64,000 nucleotides of DNA from Rhodobacterales bacterium (lineage in GTDB: Bacteria; Pseudomonadota; Alphaproteobacteria; Rhodobacterales; Rhodobacteraceae): contig QKJR01000097.1 of assembly GCA_003249215.1 (NCBI GenBank), positions 1-64,000 on the forward strand, read 5' to 3'. The position numbers and the translations under genes are program-made. Each line of letters opens with the position of its first letter. The stretch's first letter is position 1. The notes beneath the pieces were generated by a model. The model was not told where the DNA came from and searched no databases. It worked only from the letters and a program-made list of their open reading frames with translations. Of this stretch, positions 34,865 through 43,748 are shown piece after piece.

Positions 34865-36160
34865 TCAGCCGGCGGTCTTGGCGAATTTCGCCAGAAGCTC
34901 GTCGGCCTCTTTCTGGATGATGTCGAGCGCATCCTTGGGCGCCACTTCACCCGAGAAGATCCGGTTGAACTCGCGTTCCTCGATCGAGCGGATCTGCGGG
35001 AAGAAGCCCATCCGATAGCCCTTGGTCCATTCACCGCCCGGCAGCATGAGCTGCTGGATGCCGACCTCGGCCACCGGCGTCTTCTCATACCAGCCCTGCG
35101 ACTTCGCCAGTTCATAGGCGGCGGTGGTCACCGGCACGTAACCGGTATTCTCGTGCCAGTAGACCTGGGTCTCGGGCGAGGTCAGGAAGCTGAAGAACTC
35201 GGCGGTGCAGCCGTTCTGATCGTCGGGCTTGCCGGCCATCGCGAAGAGTGCCGCGCCGCCGATGAAGCTCTGGGTGCCTTGGCCGAGCGAGGCCCAATAG
35301 GGCAGGAAACCAGCCGAGAACGGCATCGTCGCGGTCTTCGACAGACCGCCGAAGCTGCCCGACGAGCCAATCCAGAAGGCGACCTTGCCCTCTTCGAAGG
35401 GTTTCTGGTTATCCGACCAGCCCGCGCCATAGAACCCGTACCAGCCCTTGTCGGCCCAGTCCTTGAGCTTGTCGAACATCATCACCGTATTGGTGTCGTT
35501 GACGATGATCTCGGTGCCCTGCACCGCATCATAACCGTTGTTGTTGGTGGCGAATTGCTGGTTGTTGCGCGACTTGAAGTTCTCGACGAACTGCCAGGTG
35601 AGCTGCGAGGCGGTCAGCGGGAGATAGCCGGCCGCGGCAAGCTTCGGCGCGGCGGCCTCGAACTCTTCCCAGGTGGTGGGCATCTCGACGCCCGCCTTGG
35701 CCAGCGCCTCGGTATTCACATACATGATCGGCGCCGAGGAGTTGAACGGCATGCCGACGAACTTGCCGGTGCTGTCGGCATAGAAGTTGCGCACGCCGGG
35801 GATGAAATCCTCGCGCGAGAAGGGCTTGCCGGCGCCCTGGATCAGCTCTTCGGCCGGGATCGTCGCGCCCTTGGCGGCCATGATCGTGGCGGCGCCCGCA
35901 TCGAAGACCTGCAGGATGTTGGGTTGCTCGCCCGAGCGGAAGGCGGCGATGCCCGAGGCCAGCGCCTCTTCGTAGGTGCCCTTCGAAAGCGGCGTCAGAT
36001 GACAGGCCGACTGGGCCTCGTTGAACATCTGCGAGATCTCGTTGATGACCTCGCCGTTGCGGCCGCCCATGCCGTGCCACCAGGTGATCTCGGTCTGGGC
36101 CAGGGCCGGCAGGGCCGTCGTGCCGAGCGCGAGAACGAAGAGAGAGGCGGATTTGATCAT
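34865..36160 (-). CDS. ugpB: ABC transporter substrate-binding protein, UgpB type
   Basis: The 431-residue periplasmic protein starts with a signal peptide (MIKSASLFVLALGTTALPALAQ). TEITWWHGMGGRNGEVINEI follows, very like UgpB, which binds sn-glycerol-3-phosphate or its diesters. Further family stretches are PNILQVFDAGAATIMAAKGA, PFNSSAPIMYVN and NNGYDAVQGTEIIVN. ATG 36160 has a GGAG upstream. First gene of the operon, divergent from an IclR regulator. No full Pho box is visible upstream, so control by phosphate is not supported here. Confidence 0.88.
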   Translation of the reverse strand: MIKSASLFVLALGTTALPALAQTEITWWHGMGGRNGEVINEISQMFNEAQSACHLTPLSKGTYEEALASGIAAFRSGEQPNILQVFDAGAATIMAAKGATIPAEELIQGAGKPFSREDFIPGVRNFYADSTGKFVGMPFNSSAPIMYVNTEALAKAGVEMPTTWEEFEAAAPKLAAAGYLPLTASQLTWQFVENFKSRNNQQFATNNNGYDAVQGTEIIVNDTNTVMMFDKLKDWADKGWYGFYGAGWSDNQKPFEEGKVAFWIGSSGSFGGLSKTATMPFSAGFLPYWASLGQGTQSFIGGAALFAMAGKPDDQNGCTAEFFSFLTSPETQVYWHENTGYVPVTTAAYELAKSQGWYEKTPVAEVGIQQLMLPGGEWTKGYRMGFFPQIRSIEEREFNRIFSGEVAPKDALDIIQKEADELLAKFAKTAG

Positions 36161-36398
36161 TCTGGTCTCCTGCGATCCGGAAGGAAATTTCGCGGGACCA
36201 TGGGCGCAGGTTGCGACAGGGAGTTGACGCTTGGGTGAAACCTGGATGACGCTCCGGCGCGACGCGACGGAAGGCACCCGCCGTGCGCGATCTGTGCCGC
36301 GCGGACCGGCGAAACAATGGCCGTGGCAGAAACCCGGGCCTTTCGCTACAACCGATGCACCACGACCGGTGCGGAACAAGTGACAGGCGCGATCTTTG

Positions 36399-37163
36399 AT
36401 GACTGAGGAACCGAAGGCGAAGAAAAGCCAGACGCTGCTCCGCGGGCTCGACATGCTTGAGGCGGTCGCCAATGCGCCGCTGAGCATTCCCGAGATCGCC
36501 GCCGCAACCGGGGTCACCTATCCCACCGCGCATCGGATCGTCTCGGTCCTGCTCGAGCGGCGTTATCTGCGCCAGCAGGAAAACCGCAGCTACACGCTCG
36601 GACCTAAGGTGGTCGAACTCGGCTTTCTCGCCTATCAGCAGACGGACCTGACCAAGATCGCCCGGCCCTTCCTCGAGGAGCTGGCGCAGCAGACCTCGGA
36701 CACGGTGCATCTCGCGCGGCTCGAGGACGGGCAGGTGATCTATCTCGACAAGTTGCAGAGCCGCCGCCCGATCGAGATCAGCTCGCGGATCGGCGGGCGC
36801 AAACCCGCGATCTCGACCGGGGTCGGCAAGGCGCTCCTGCTCGACGAGAGCGAGGAGGACTGGCACCGGCTCTTCGCGCGCGATCGCAATCTGATGCGCG
36901 TCGAGATCAGCGAGGCGGACTGGATCGCCAAGATGCGCGACTATCGCCGCGGCGGATTCAGCTATGACATCGGCGAGGACGAGCGCGAGATCCGCTGTGT
37001 CTCGGCGCCGCTGCGCGATGCGAGCGGGCGGATCGTCGCGGCGATCAGCGTCTCCTCAACCACCGATTACATGCCGCCCGAACGGATGCAGACGCTGGTG
37101 CCGGTGGTGACCCGAACCGCCGCCGCGATCAGCGCCGAACTGGGCTTCGCGGCGGCGGGCTGA
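36399..37163 (+). CDS. IclR-family transcriptional regulator
   Basis: The 254-residue protein has an N-terminal winged helix-turn-helix (SQTLLRGLDMLEAVANAPLSIPEIAAATGVTYPTAHRIVSVL) and a C-terminal IclR effector domain with RRPIEISSRIGGRKPAISTGVGKALL. It is divergent from the ugpB-like gene and tail-to-tail with the FAD dehydrogenase, so either neighbour operon could be its target. GCACC-ACGACC-GGTGC at 36356-36371, just upstream, is a possible operator. The ATG at 36399 is chosen over the TTG one codon before. Confidence 0.9.
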   Translation: MTEEPKAKKSQTLLRGLDMLEAVANAPLSIPEIAAATGVTYPTAHRIVSVLLERRYLRQQENRSYTLGPKVVELGFLAYQQTDLTKIARPFLEELAQQTSDTVHLARLEDGQVIYLDKLQSRRPIEISSRIGGRKPAISTGVGKALLLDESEEDWHRLFARDRNLMRVEISEADWIAKMRDYRRGGFSYDIGEDEREIRCVSAPLRDASGRIVAAISVSSTTDYMPPERMQTLVPVVTRTAAAISAELGFAAAG

Positions 37164-37169
37164 CAGGGG

Positions 37170-38567
37170 TCAGAGCACCTTGCCCGGGTTCAGGATCCCC
37201 TTCGGGTCAAGCGTCGCCTTGAGCTGCCGCAGCAGGGCAAGCTCGGCGGGTTTGCGCGAATAGGCAAGCCACGGCCGCTTGTGCAGCCCGATCCCGTGCT
37301 CGGCCGAGACCGAGCCGCCAAACTCCCGCGTGATGCCATAGACGATCTCCTCGACCCGGTGGCCGACGGCGGGATCCTCGGGCAAGGGCCCGGTCACCAG
37401 ATGGATGTTGCTGTCGCCCGCATGGCCGAAGAAATGCCGCCGCATCGCGGGGAATTCGGCCTCGAGGGCCGCGCGCATCCGGTCGACGCAGGTGCCGATC
37501 TGCGGCAGCGGCACGGACACGTCGAAATTGATCGTCGGGCTGCAGGTGGCGAGCAGTTCGGCCACCCCGTCACGCAGCGCCCAGAACTCCTCGGCCTCCC
37601 TGTGCGACTGCGCGATCGCCGCATCAAGCACCCAGCCCGCTTCCATCGCCGCGCCGAGCATCTCGACGAAGGTCTCCGCCTCGGCCTCGGGATCGGGGCC
37701 CTGCATGTCGAGCAGCGCGTAAAGCGGTGCGGGCTCGGCCAGCGGTGCGCGCGCGGCCCCCGTCGCCACCACCGCATCGAAATAATCGGGCCACATCAGC
37801 TCGAAGGCGCTCACCCGGTTCGAGAGCGCGCGCCGCGCATGGTTCAGCAGCGCCAGCGCCGCATCGAAATCGGGCAGCGCCACAAGCGCAGTATTCGCCC
37901 CCGCGATCCCCGGATGCAGCTTGATCACCGCCCGGGTGATCACGCCGAGCGTGCCCTCCGAGCCGATGAAAAGCGGCTTGAGATCGAGGGCGGCATTGTT
38001 CTTGGGCATCCGGTTCAGCATCTCGAGCACCGTGCCATCGGCCAGCACCACCTCAAGCCCAAGCACGAGATCGCGGGTCATGCCGTAGCGGATCACCCGG
38101 TTGCCGCCGGCGTTGGTCGCGATATTGCCGCCGATCTGGCACGAGCCGCGCGGCCCGAGATCGAGCCCGCAGAGCATCCCCTCGGCCGCCGCCGCCTCCT
38201 GCAACTTCTGCAGCGGCACGCCTGCCTGCACCAGCGCCACGGCCCCGCGCGCATCGACCTCCTCGATCGCCGCCATCTTCGCGAGCGACAGGAGCACCGC
38301 GCCCTCGCTCGGCACGGCGCCGCCGGCAAGGCCGGTCAGGCCGCCCTGCGGCACCACCGGCACCCCATGGCGATGACAGAGCGCCAGCACCGCCGAGACC
38401 TGCGCCGTATCGCGCGGAGTCACATGAGCGAGGGGCGAGCCGCCGCGCTCGGTGCTCCAGTCATGCAGCGCCGCGGGCGGCACCTCGGCGCCGAGGTGAA
38501 GATCGCCCGGCGCGAGCAGAGCCGCGAGCTCCGCCGCGAAGGCGGTCGTGTCAGAGGTGAATGTCAT
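37170..38567 (-). CDS. FAD-linked 2-hydroxyacid dehydrogenase (GlcD/D-lactate type)
   Basis: The 465-residue flavoprotein has the PCMH FAD-binding signature (VVPQGGLTGLAGGAVP and GSCQIGGNIATNAGGNRVIRYG). The C-terminal FAD-oxidase motifs are FFGHAGDSNIHL and SAEHGIGLHKR. It belongs with D-lactate, glycolate and D-2-hydroxyglutarate dehydrogenases, which oxidise a 2-hydroxy acid to a 2-oxo acid. ATG 38567 has GGGGAGGAG upstream. It is divergent from the TRAP/aldolase operon and shares its operator region, so its substrate is probably delivered by that transporter. Confidence 0.88.
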   Translation of the reverse strand: MTFTSDTTAFAAELAALLAPGDLHLGAEVPPAALHDWSTERGGSPLAHVTPRDTAQVSAVLALCHRHGVPVVPQGGLTGLAGGAVPSEGAVLLSLAKMAAIEEVDARGAVALVQAGVPLQKLQEAAAAEGMLCGLDLGPRGSCQIGGNIATNAGGNRVIRYGMTRDLVLGLEVVLADGTVLEMLNRMPKNNAALDLKPLFIGSEGTLGVITRAVIKLHPGIAGANTALVALPDFDAALALLNHARRALSNRVSAFELMWPDYFDAVVATGAARAPLAEPAPLYALLDMQGPDPEAEAETFVEMLGAAMEAGWVLDAAIAQSHREAEEFWALRDGVAELLATCSPTINFDVSVPLPQIGTCVDRMRAALEAEFPAMRRHFFGHAGDSNIHLVTGPLPEDPAVGHRVEEIVYGITREFGGSVSAEHGIGLHKRPWLAYSRKPAELALLRQLKATLDPKGILNPGKVL

Positions 38568-38584
38568 GGGTCTCCTCCCCAAAA

Positions 38585-38603
38585 TCTCTCAATTATTGAG
38601 AGA
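38585..38603. promoter_or_regulatory. Perfect 19-bp palindrome (operator candidate)
   Basis: TCTCTCAAT-T-ATTGAGAGA is a perfect inverted repeat in an AT-rich patch of an otherwise GC-rich region. It lies just downstream of a minus-strand TACAAT (38606-38611, with extended palindrome ACAATTGT), in the place where a repressor would block the dehydrogenase gene. A second repeat, GACAT...ATGTC (38618-38639), overlaps the opposing promoter. Confidence 0.6.
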
Positions 38604-38615
38604 CAATTGTATTAT

Positions 38616-38645
38616 TTGACATAGACGAGATTTAATGTCTAACTC
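38616..38645 (+). promoter_or_regulatory. Candidate promoter of the TRAP/aldolase operon
   Basis: A perfect TTGACA (38616-38621) is followed after 18 bp by TAACTC (38640-38645). This leaves a leader of about 95 nt before dctP. Confidence 0.45.
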
Positions 38646-38748
38646 CTGCCCGAGCAAGGCCCGAGAATCTCGAGGAGAGATGGGCCCGGCCGGAGGAGGC
38701 CGCAGCGCTGCTGATGTGCTGCGGCATGGAGTTAACGGGAGGACATCT

Positions 38749-39771
38749 ATGTTCGGACTCACCGCGGGCGCGAGCCTGCGCCAAAGCTTTGCGGCCATGT
38801 GCATGGCAGCAGTGACGATCACGTCCGGGGCCACCATGGCCGCGGCCGAACCGCAGGTTCTGATCAAGGCGGCCCATGCCGCCTCGGCCACCAACACCGG
38901 GCATCTCGGGCTCGAATTCATGGACAAGGAACTGCGCGCGCGCACCGATGGCCGCGTCGGGCTGCAGATCTTCCCGAATGCCCAGCTCGGCGGCGAGCGT
39001 GAGGCGATCGAGAGCATCCAGCTCGGCAACCTCGACATGACCTTCGTATCCTCGGCGCCGCTGGCGAACTTCAACAAGCAATTCTTCGCCTTCGACATCC
39101 CCTTCCTGTTCCCCGATCGCACCGCGGCCTACCGCGTGCTCGACGGCGAGATCGGTCAGGAGCTGCTCGCAAGCCTCGACAAGGTCGGCCTGCACGGGCT
39201 CGGCTATTGGGAGAACGGCTTCCGCCAGCTCACCAATGACGTGAAGGAAGTGCGTGAGCCGGCCGATCTGTCGGGCATGAAGATGCGCACGATGGAGAAC
39301 GAGATGCATCTGGCGCTCTGGCGCGCCGAAGGGGCGGACCCCGCGCCGCTGTCGTTCTCGGAACTGTTCACCGCGCTGCAGCAGGGCACGTTCGATGCGC
39401 AGGAGGGGCCGATCAACCTCTTCTATGACATGAAGTTCTACGAGGTTCAGAAGTTCATCACCGAGACCAACCACATCTATTCGCCCTTCGTGATCCTGGT
39501 GAGCCCGGATCTGATGGCGCGGATGTCGCCCGAGGATCAGAAGACCTTCCTCGATGTCTTTGCCGAGGCCCGCGACTATCAGCGCAAGCTGGCGCGTGAG
39601 GCCGATGACAAGGCGCTGGCCGCGATGCCGCAGATCACCCTGACCAAGCTCTCGCCCGAAGAGAAGAAGGATTTCGTGGCGGATGCGCAGCCGGTGATCG
39701 AGTTGGTCAAGGGCAAGGTCGGCGCCGAGATCGTCGACAAGATCATCGCCGCGGCGAACGCCCAGCCCTGA
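38749..39771 (+). CDS. dctP: TRAP transporter substrate-binding protein DctP
   Basis: The 340-residue periplasmic receptor has a signal peptide to about residue 30. It shows DctP-family stretches: VLIKAAHAASATNTGHLGLEF, GRVGLQIFPNAQLGGEREAIES, DIPFLFPDRTAAYRVLDG, and the arginine in KMRTMENEMHL that usually salt-bridges the ligand carboxylate. The ligand is therefore probably an organic acid. ATG 38749 is preceded by GGGAGG and is preferred over earlier in-frame starts that would break the signal peptide. It is the first gene of a five-gene operon. Confidence 0.92.
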   Translation: MFGLTAGASLRQSFAAMCMAAVTITSGATMAAAEPQVLIKAAHAASATNTGHLGLEFMDKELRARTDGRVGLQIFPNAQLGGEREAIESIQLGNLDMTFVSSAPLANFNKQFFAFDIPFLFPDRTAAYRVLDGEIGQELLASLDKVGLHGLGYWENGFRQLTNDVKEVREPADLSGMKMRTMENEMHLALWRAEGADPAPLSFSELFTALQQGTFDAQEGPINLFYDMKFYEVQKFITETNHIYSPFVILVSPDLMARMSPEDQKTFLDVFAEARDYQRKLAREADDKALAAMPQITLTKLSPEEKKDFVADAQPVIELVKGKVGAEIVDKIIAAANAQP

Positions 39772-39782
39772 TATCGGGCCCC

Positions 39783-39834
39783 GGGGGCGGTGCGCCGCCC
39801 CCCTACCGGGGCCGCCGCAGGCCTGCGGCGCCCC
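39783..39834 (+). terminator. Two tandem hairpins between dctP and dctQ
   Basis: GGGGGCGG-TGCG-CCGCCCCC (39783-39802) is followed by a second stem GGGG-C-CGCCGCAGG/CCTGCGGCG-CCCC (39808-39834). Neither has a T-tract. They probably stabilise the dctP message and damp expression of the membrane subunits. Confidence 0.55.
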
Positions 39835-39864
39835 TCCCATCTCATCCCTGTCGGAGATGATCCC

Positions 39865-40422
39865 TTGAAATTCCTGAACGAACGTCTCGAGGAAAGCCTG
39901 CTTGTCGCGCTTCTGGGCACGATGGTCGTGCTGATCGGGCTGCAGGTCTTCATGCGCTATGTCATGCAATCCTCGCTCTCCTGGTCCGAGGAGCTGGCCC
40001 GCTACCTCTTCATCTGGGCAACCTATGTCGGGCTGAGCTACGGCGTGCGCCAGCGGGCCCATATCCGTGTGACCGCCGGGATCGGCTGGCTCTCGCCGCG
40101 CGGGCGGCTTGGCGTCGATCTGCTCACCCATCTGATCTTCGCGACCTTCGCGGTGATCGTGATCTGGCAAGGCCTGATCATGACCGCCAAGATCACCCGC
40201 TTCGGGCAAACCTCGTCCTCGCTCGGGATTCCGATGGCCTGGGTCTATGGCGCACCGATCGCGGGCTTCGGTCTGGTGATCCTGCGCCTGCTGCAACAGG
40301 CCTGGACCGATCTGCGCGCGATGCTCTCGGGCGATCCGGTCGCCGCCGCCGAGGCGCTCGAGACCGCCGCTGAACGCGCCGCCGAGATCGAAGAAGGCAA
40401 TGACCCGGAGGACGGCAAATGA
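39865..40422 (+). CDS. dctQ: TRAP transporter small permease DctQ
   Basis: The 185-residue membrane protein has four predicted helices and the DctQ hallmark SLSWSEELARYLFIWATYVGLSYGVRQRAHIRV. A charged, glutamate-rich cytosolic tail ends the protein. Start is TTG 39865 with GGAG 8 nt upstream; no ATG lies in frame before the first helix. The stop overlaps the dctM start (ATGA), as is common for Q/M pairs, which assemble into one membrane unit. Confidence 0.88.
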   Translation: MKFLNERLEESLLVALLGTMVVLIGLQVFMRYVMQSSLSWSEELARYLFIWATYVGLSYGVRQRAHIRVTAGIGWLSPRGRLGVDLLTHLIFATFAVIVIWQGLIMTAKITRFGQTSSSLGIPMAWVYGAPIAGFGLVILRLLQQAWTDLRAMLSGDPVAAAEALETAAERAAEIEEGNDPEDGK

Positions 40423-41702
40423 TCGCGCTTCTTCTCTTCGTTCCCTTCCTGATCATGCTGGTCCTCTCGGTCCCGATCGGGATCGCGCTCGGGCTCGCCT
40501 CGACGATCGCGCTGCTGGTCTCGGGCTCGGTCAATCCGACCTATATCGCCCAAGGCCTCGTGACCTCGATCGACAGCTTTCCACTGATGGCGGTGCCGTT
40601 CTTCGTGCTCGCCGGCGATCTGATGGGCCATGGCGGGCTTTCGAAACGCCTCCTGAACGTCGGCAACGTGATCTTCGGGCGCTATGCCGGGGGCCTTGCG
40701 ATCATCGCGGTCGTGACCTGCATGTTCTTCGCTGCGATCTCGGGCTCGGGGCCGGCGACGGTCGCCGCGGTCGGCGCGATCATGATGCCGGCGATGGCGC
40801 GCGACGGCTATCGCCCCCCGTTCACCGGCGGGCTCATCGCCTCGGCGGGCTCGCTCGGCGTGATCATCCCGCCCTCGATCCCGATGGTGATCTATTCGAC
40901 CTCGGCGAACGTCTCGGTGACCAAGATGTTCATGGCGGGCGTGGTTCCGGGCATGCTCATCGGTCTCGCGCTCATTCTCTACGCCTGGTTCCAGGCGCGG
41001 CGCGAGGGCATCACCGGCACGATCGAGAACCATGATCTCGGCTCGATCCTGCGCACGATCTGGGAGGCGAAATGGGCGCTGATGGTGCCCGTGCTGATCT
41101 TGGGCGGGATCTACGGCGGCGTCTTCACGCCGACCGAGGCCTCGGCCGTCGGCGTGATCTACGGGCTGATCGTCGGGCTCTTCGTCTATCGCGAGCTGAA
41201 GCTGAAGGATCTCTATCACATCTTCGCGGCCTCCGCGCTGACTTCGGCCACGATCATGCTCATCGTGGGCGCCGCGACGATCTTCGGCCGGGTGCTGACG
41301 ATCGAGCAGATCCCGGTGATGATGGCCGACGCGATCACGCATTGGGTCTCGAGCCCGCTTGCGATCCTTCTGCTGATCAACGGCTTCCTGCTGATCATCG
41401 GCACCTTCATGGAAACCCTCGCCGCGATCATCATCCTGACGCCGATCCTGCTTCCGGTGGCGATGGCCGCCGGCGTCGACCCGGTGCATTTCGGGATCAT
41501 CATGATCGCCAACCTCGCCATCGGCATGGTCACGCCCCCGGTCGGCGTGAACCTCTTCGTGGCGAGCCGGGTGGGCGAAACCCCTCTCGAACAGGTGGTG
41601 CGCGCGGCGCTTCCCTTCCTCGCGGTGATGCTGCTCGTGCTGGCCGCGATCACCTACATCCCCGCGCTTTCTCTCACTCTGCCCGCCCTCTTCGGGCTCT
41701 AG
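40419..41702 (+). CDS. dctM: TRAP transporter large permease DctM
   Basis: The 427-residue protein has about twelve membrane helices and typical DctM stretches: [21 protein letters not shown]-like opening, [37 protein letters not shown] and [21 protein letters not shown]. It forms the sodium-driven transport pathway with DctQ and DctP. Only 14 bp separate it from the acetaldehyde dehydrogenase gene, linking uptake to the downstream enzymes. Confidence 0.95.
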   Translation: MIALLLFVPFLIMLVLSVPIGIALGLASTIALLVSGSVNPTYIAQGLVTSIDSFPLMAVPFFVLAGDLMGHGGLSKRLLNVGNVIFGRYAGGLAIIAVVTCMFFAAISGSGPATVAAVGAIMMPAMARDGYRPPFTGGLIASAGSLGVIIPPSIPMVIYSTSANVSVTKMFMAGVVPGMLIGLALILYAWFQARREGITGTIENHDLGSILRTIWEAKWALMVPVLILGGIYGGVFTPTEASAVGVIYGLIVGLFVYRELKLKDLYHIFAASALTSATIMLIVGAATIFGRVLTIEQIPVMMADAITHWVSSPLAILLLINGFLLIIGTFMETLAAIIILTPILLPVAMAAGVDPVHFGIIMIANLAIGMVTPPVGVNLFVASRVGETPLEQVVRAALPFLAVMLLVLAAITYIPALSLTLPALFGL

Positions 41703-41716
41703 CATCAAGGACAAGG

Positions 41717-42637
41717 ATGACCGAGATGACCAAGAAACTTCGCGCCGTGATCATCGGACCCGGCAATATCGGCACCGATCTGCTGATGAAGATGCAACGC
41801 TCGCCCTGGATCGAGCCGGTGTGGATGGTCGGCATCGACCCCGAGTCCGAGGGGCTCAAGCGCGCCCGCGAGATGGGGATCAAGACCACCGCCGAGGGCG
41901 TCGACGGGATGCTCGACGCGGTCGAGGCCGATGAGATCCGCTTCGCGTTTGATGCGACCTCGGCCTATGTCCATGCCGAGAATTCGCGCAAGCTCAATAA
42001 GAAGGGGGTGATCATGGTCGATCTCACCCCGGCCGCGATCGGGCCCTATTGCGTGCCGCCGGTGAACCTCGCCGATCATGCCGCCAAGCTTGAGATGAAC
42101 GTCAACATGGTGACCTGCGGCGGGCAGGCGACGATCCCGATGGTGGCCGCCGTCAGCCGGGTGCAGCCGGTCGCCTATGGCGAGATCGTGGCCTCGGTCG
42201 CCTCGAAATCCATCGGGCCGGGCACGCGCAAGAACATCGACGAATTCACTCAGACGACCGCCCGCGCGATCGAGAAGGTCGGCGGCGCGAAACGCGGCAA
42301 GGCGATCATCGTCGTGAACCCGGCCGAGCCGCCGCTTCTGATGCGCGACACGGTGCATGTCCTGACCGAGAGCGCCCCGGATGAAGCCGCGATCACCAAA
42401 TCGGTGCATGACATGGTCGCCGAGGTGCAGAAATACGTGCCCGGTTACAAGCTGGTGAACGGGCCGATCTTCGACGGCAACCGGGTCTCGGTCTTTCTCG
42501 AGGTCGAGGGGCTCGGCGACTTCCTGCCGAAATATGCCGGCAACCTCGACATCATGACCTCGGCCGCGCTGCGCACCGCCGAGATGTTTGCCGAAGAAAT
42601 CGCAGGCGGCGCCGTCGCCCTGCCCGAACGCGTCTGA
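41717..42637 (+). CDS. mhpF: Acetaldehyde dehydrogenase (acylating)
   Basis: This enzyme oxidises acetaldehyde (or propanal) to the acyl-CoA with NAD and CoA, normally in a channelling complex with the aldolase encoded next. The 306 residues show [15 protein letters not shown] (NAD fold), the catalytic cysteine C134 in [14 protein letters not shown], and [25 protein letters not shown] at the end, all diagnostic of the MhpF/BphJ/DmpF family. ATG 41717 has AAGG upstream; ATG 41726 is possible. Unlike the usual location, no aromatic ring-cleavage genes or hydratase (mhpD) accompany it. Confidence 0.95.
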   Translation: MTEMTKKLRAVIIGPGNIGTDLLMKMQRSPWIEPVWMVGIDPESEGLKRAREMGIKTTAEGVDGMLDAVEADEIRFAFDATSAYVHAENSRKLNKKGVIMVDLTPAAIGPYCVPPVNLADHAAKLEMNVNMVTCGGQATIPMVAAVSRVQPVAYGEIVASVASKSIGPGTRKNIDEFTQTTARAIEKVGGAKRGKAIIVVNPAEPPLLMRDTVHVLTESAPDEAAITKSVHDMVAEVQKYVPGYKLVNGPIFDGNRVSVFLEVEGLGDFLPKYAGNLDIMTSAALRTAEMFAEEIAGGAVALPERV

Positions 42638-42648
42638 AGGAGGCTGCG

Positions 42649-43677
42649 ATGAGCATCGAAGGCCGCAAGATCACCCTGCATGAAATGAGCCTGCGCGACG
42701 GCATGCACGCCAAGCGCCAGCAGATCAGCGTCGAGCAGATGGTCGCCGTCTCGACCGCGCTCGACGAGGCGGGCATTCCCTGGATCGAGGTCACCCATGG
42801 CGACGGCCTGGGCGGCGCCTCGGTCAACTATGGCTTTGCGCCGGCAAGCGACGACGAATACCTCGCCGCGGTCATTCCGCATATGAAACAGGCCAAGGTT
42901 TCGGCGCTGTTGCTGCCCGGGATCGGCATTCTCGACGATCTGAAACGGGCCATGGATCTGGGTATTTCCGGCGTGCGGATCGCCACCCATTGCACCGAGG
43001 CCGATGTCGCCGAGCAGCATATCAAATTCGCCGCCAAGACCGATCTCGACACGGTCGGCTTCCTGATGATGGCGCATCGCAACACGCCCGAGGGTCTGGT
43101 GGAAGAGGCGCTCAAGATGGAAAGCTATGGCGCGAATTGCGTCTATTGCACCGACAGCGCCGGCTACATGCTGCCCGAGGACGTGAAGGCGCGGATCACC
43201 GCCCTGCGCGCGGCCCTCTCGCCCGATACCGAGCTCGGCTTCCATGGCCACCACAACCTTGGCATGGGCATTGCCAATTCGGTGGCGGCGGTCGAATGCG
43301 GCGCGAACCGGATCGACGGCGCGGTCGCGGGGCTTGGCGCCGGGGCGGGCAACGCGCCGATGGAGCTTCTGGTCGCGGTGTTCCAGCGGATGGGCGCGGT
43401 GACCGGGGCCGATCTCTTCAAGGTGATGGATGTCGCCGAGGATATCGTGACGCCGATGATGGATTTCCCGATCCGGGTCGACCGCAACGCGCTGACGATC
43501 GGCTATGCCGGGGTCTATTCCTCGTTCCTGCTCTTCGCCAAGCGCGCCGAAGAACGCTACGGCGTGCCCGCGCGCGATCTGCTCGTGGAGCTGGGCAAGC
43601 GCGGCATGGTCGGCGGTCAGGAAGACATGATCGAGGATCTCGCGCTGAGCTGGAGCCGGGAGCGCAAGGCGGGCTGA
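42649..43677 (+). CDS. mhpE: 4-Hydroxy-2-oxovalerate aldolase
   Basis: The aldolase cleaves 4-hydroxy-2-oxoacids to pyruvate and an aldehyde, which passes to MhpF. The 342-residue protein has the HMGL-like TIM barrel opening [16 protein letters not shown] (metal aspartate), the metal histidines in [27 protein letters not shown] and the C-terminal DmpG communication domain ([22 protein letters not shown]). It begins 11 bp after mhpF with AAGGAGG. A terminator follows, so the operon is dctPQM-mhpF-mhpE. Confidence 0.95.
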   Translation: MSIEGRKITLHEMSLRDGMHAKRQQISVEQMVAVSTALDEAGIPWIEVTHGDGLGGASVNYGFAPASDDEYLAAVIPHMKQAKVSALLLPGIGILDDLKRAMDLGISGVRIATHCTEADVAEQHIKFAAKTDLDTVGFLMMAHRNTPEGLVEEALKMESYGANCVYCTDSAGYMLPEDVKARITALRAALSPDTELGFHGHHNLGMGIANSVAAVECGANRIDGAVAGLGAGAGNAPMELLVAVFQRMGAVTGADLFKVMDVAEDIVTPMMDFPIRVDRNALTIGYAGVYSSFLLFAKRAEERYGVPARDLLVELGKRGMVGGQEDMIEDLALSWSRERKAG

Positions 43678-43712
43678 ACCCGCCAGGGGCGCCAGATCGC
43701 AAACACATGGGG

Positions 43713-43734
43713 CGGGGGCCGATTGGCCCCCGTT
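43713..43734. terminator. Terminator between mhpE and the aminotransferase
   Basis: CGGGGGCC-GATT-GGCCCCCG is a perfect 8-bp stem with a TT after it, placed in the 71-bp gap between two convergent genes. It probably serves both strands. Confidence 0.75.
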
Positions 43735-43748
43735 CGCATGTCGGGCCG

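Noticed and set aside
36380-36386. CTGTCAC (minus strand) as a Pho box for the ugp-like operon
   Set aside because: Only one half-site is present; the positions 11 bp to either side do not resemble a second half.
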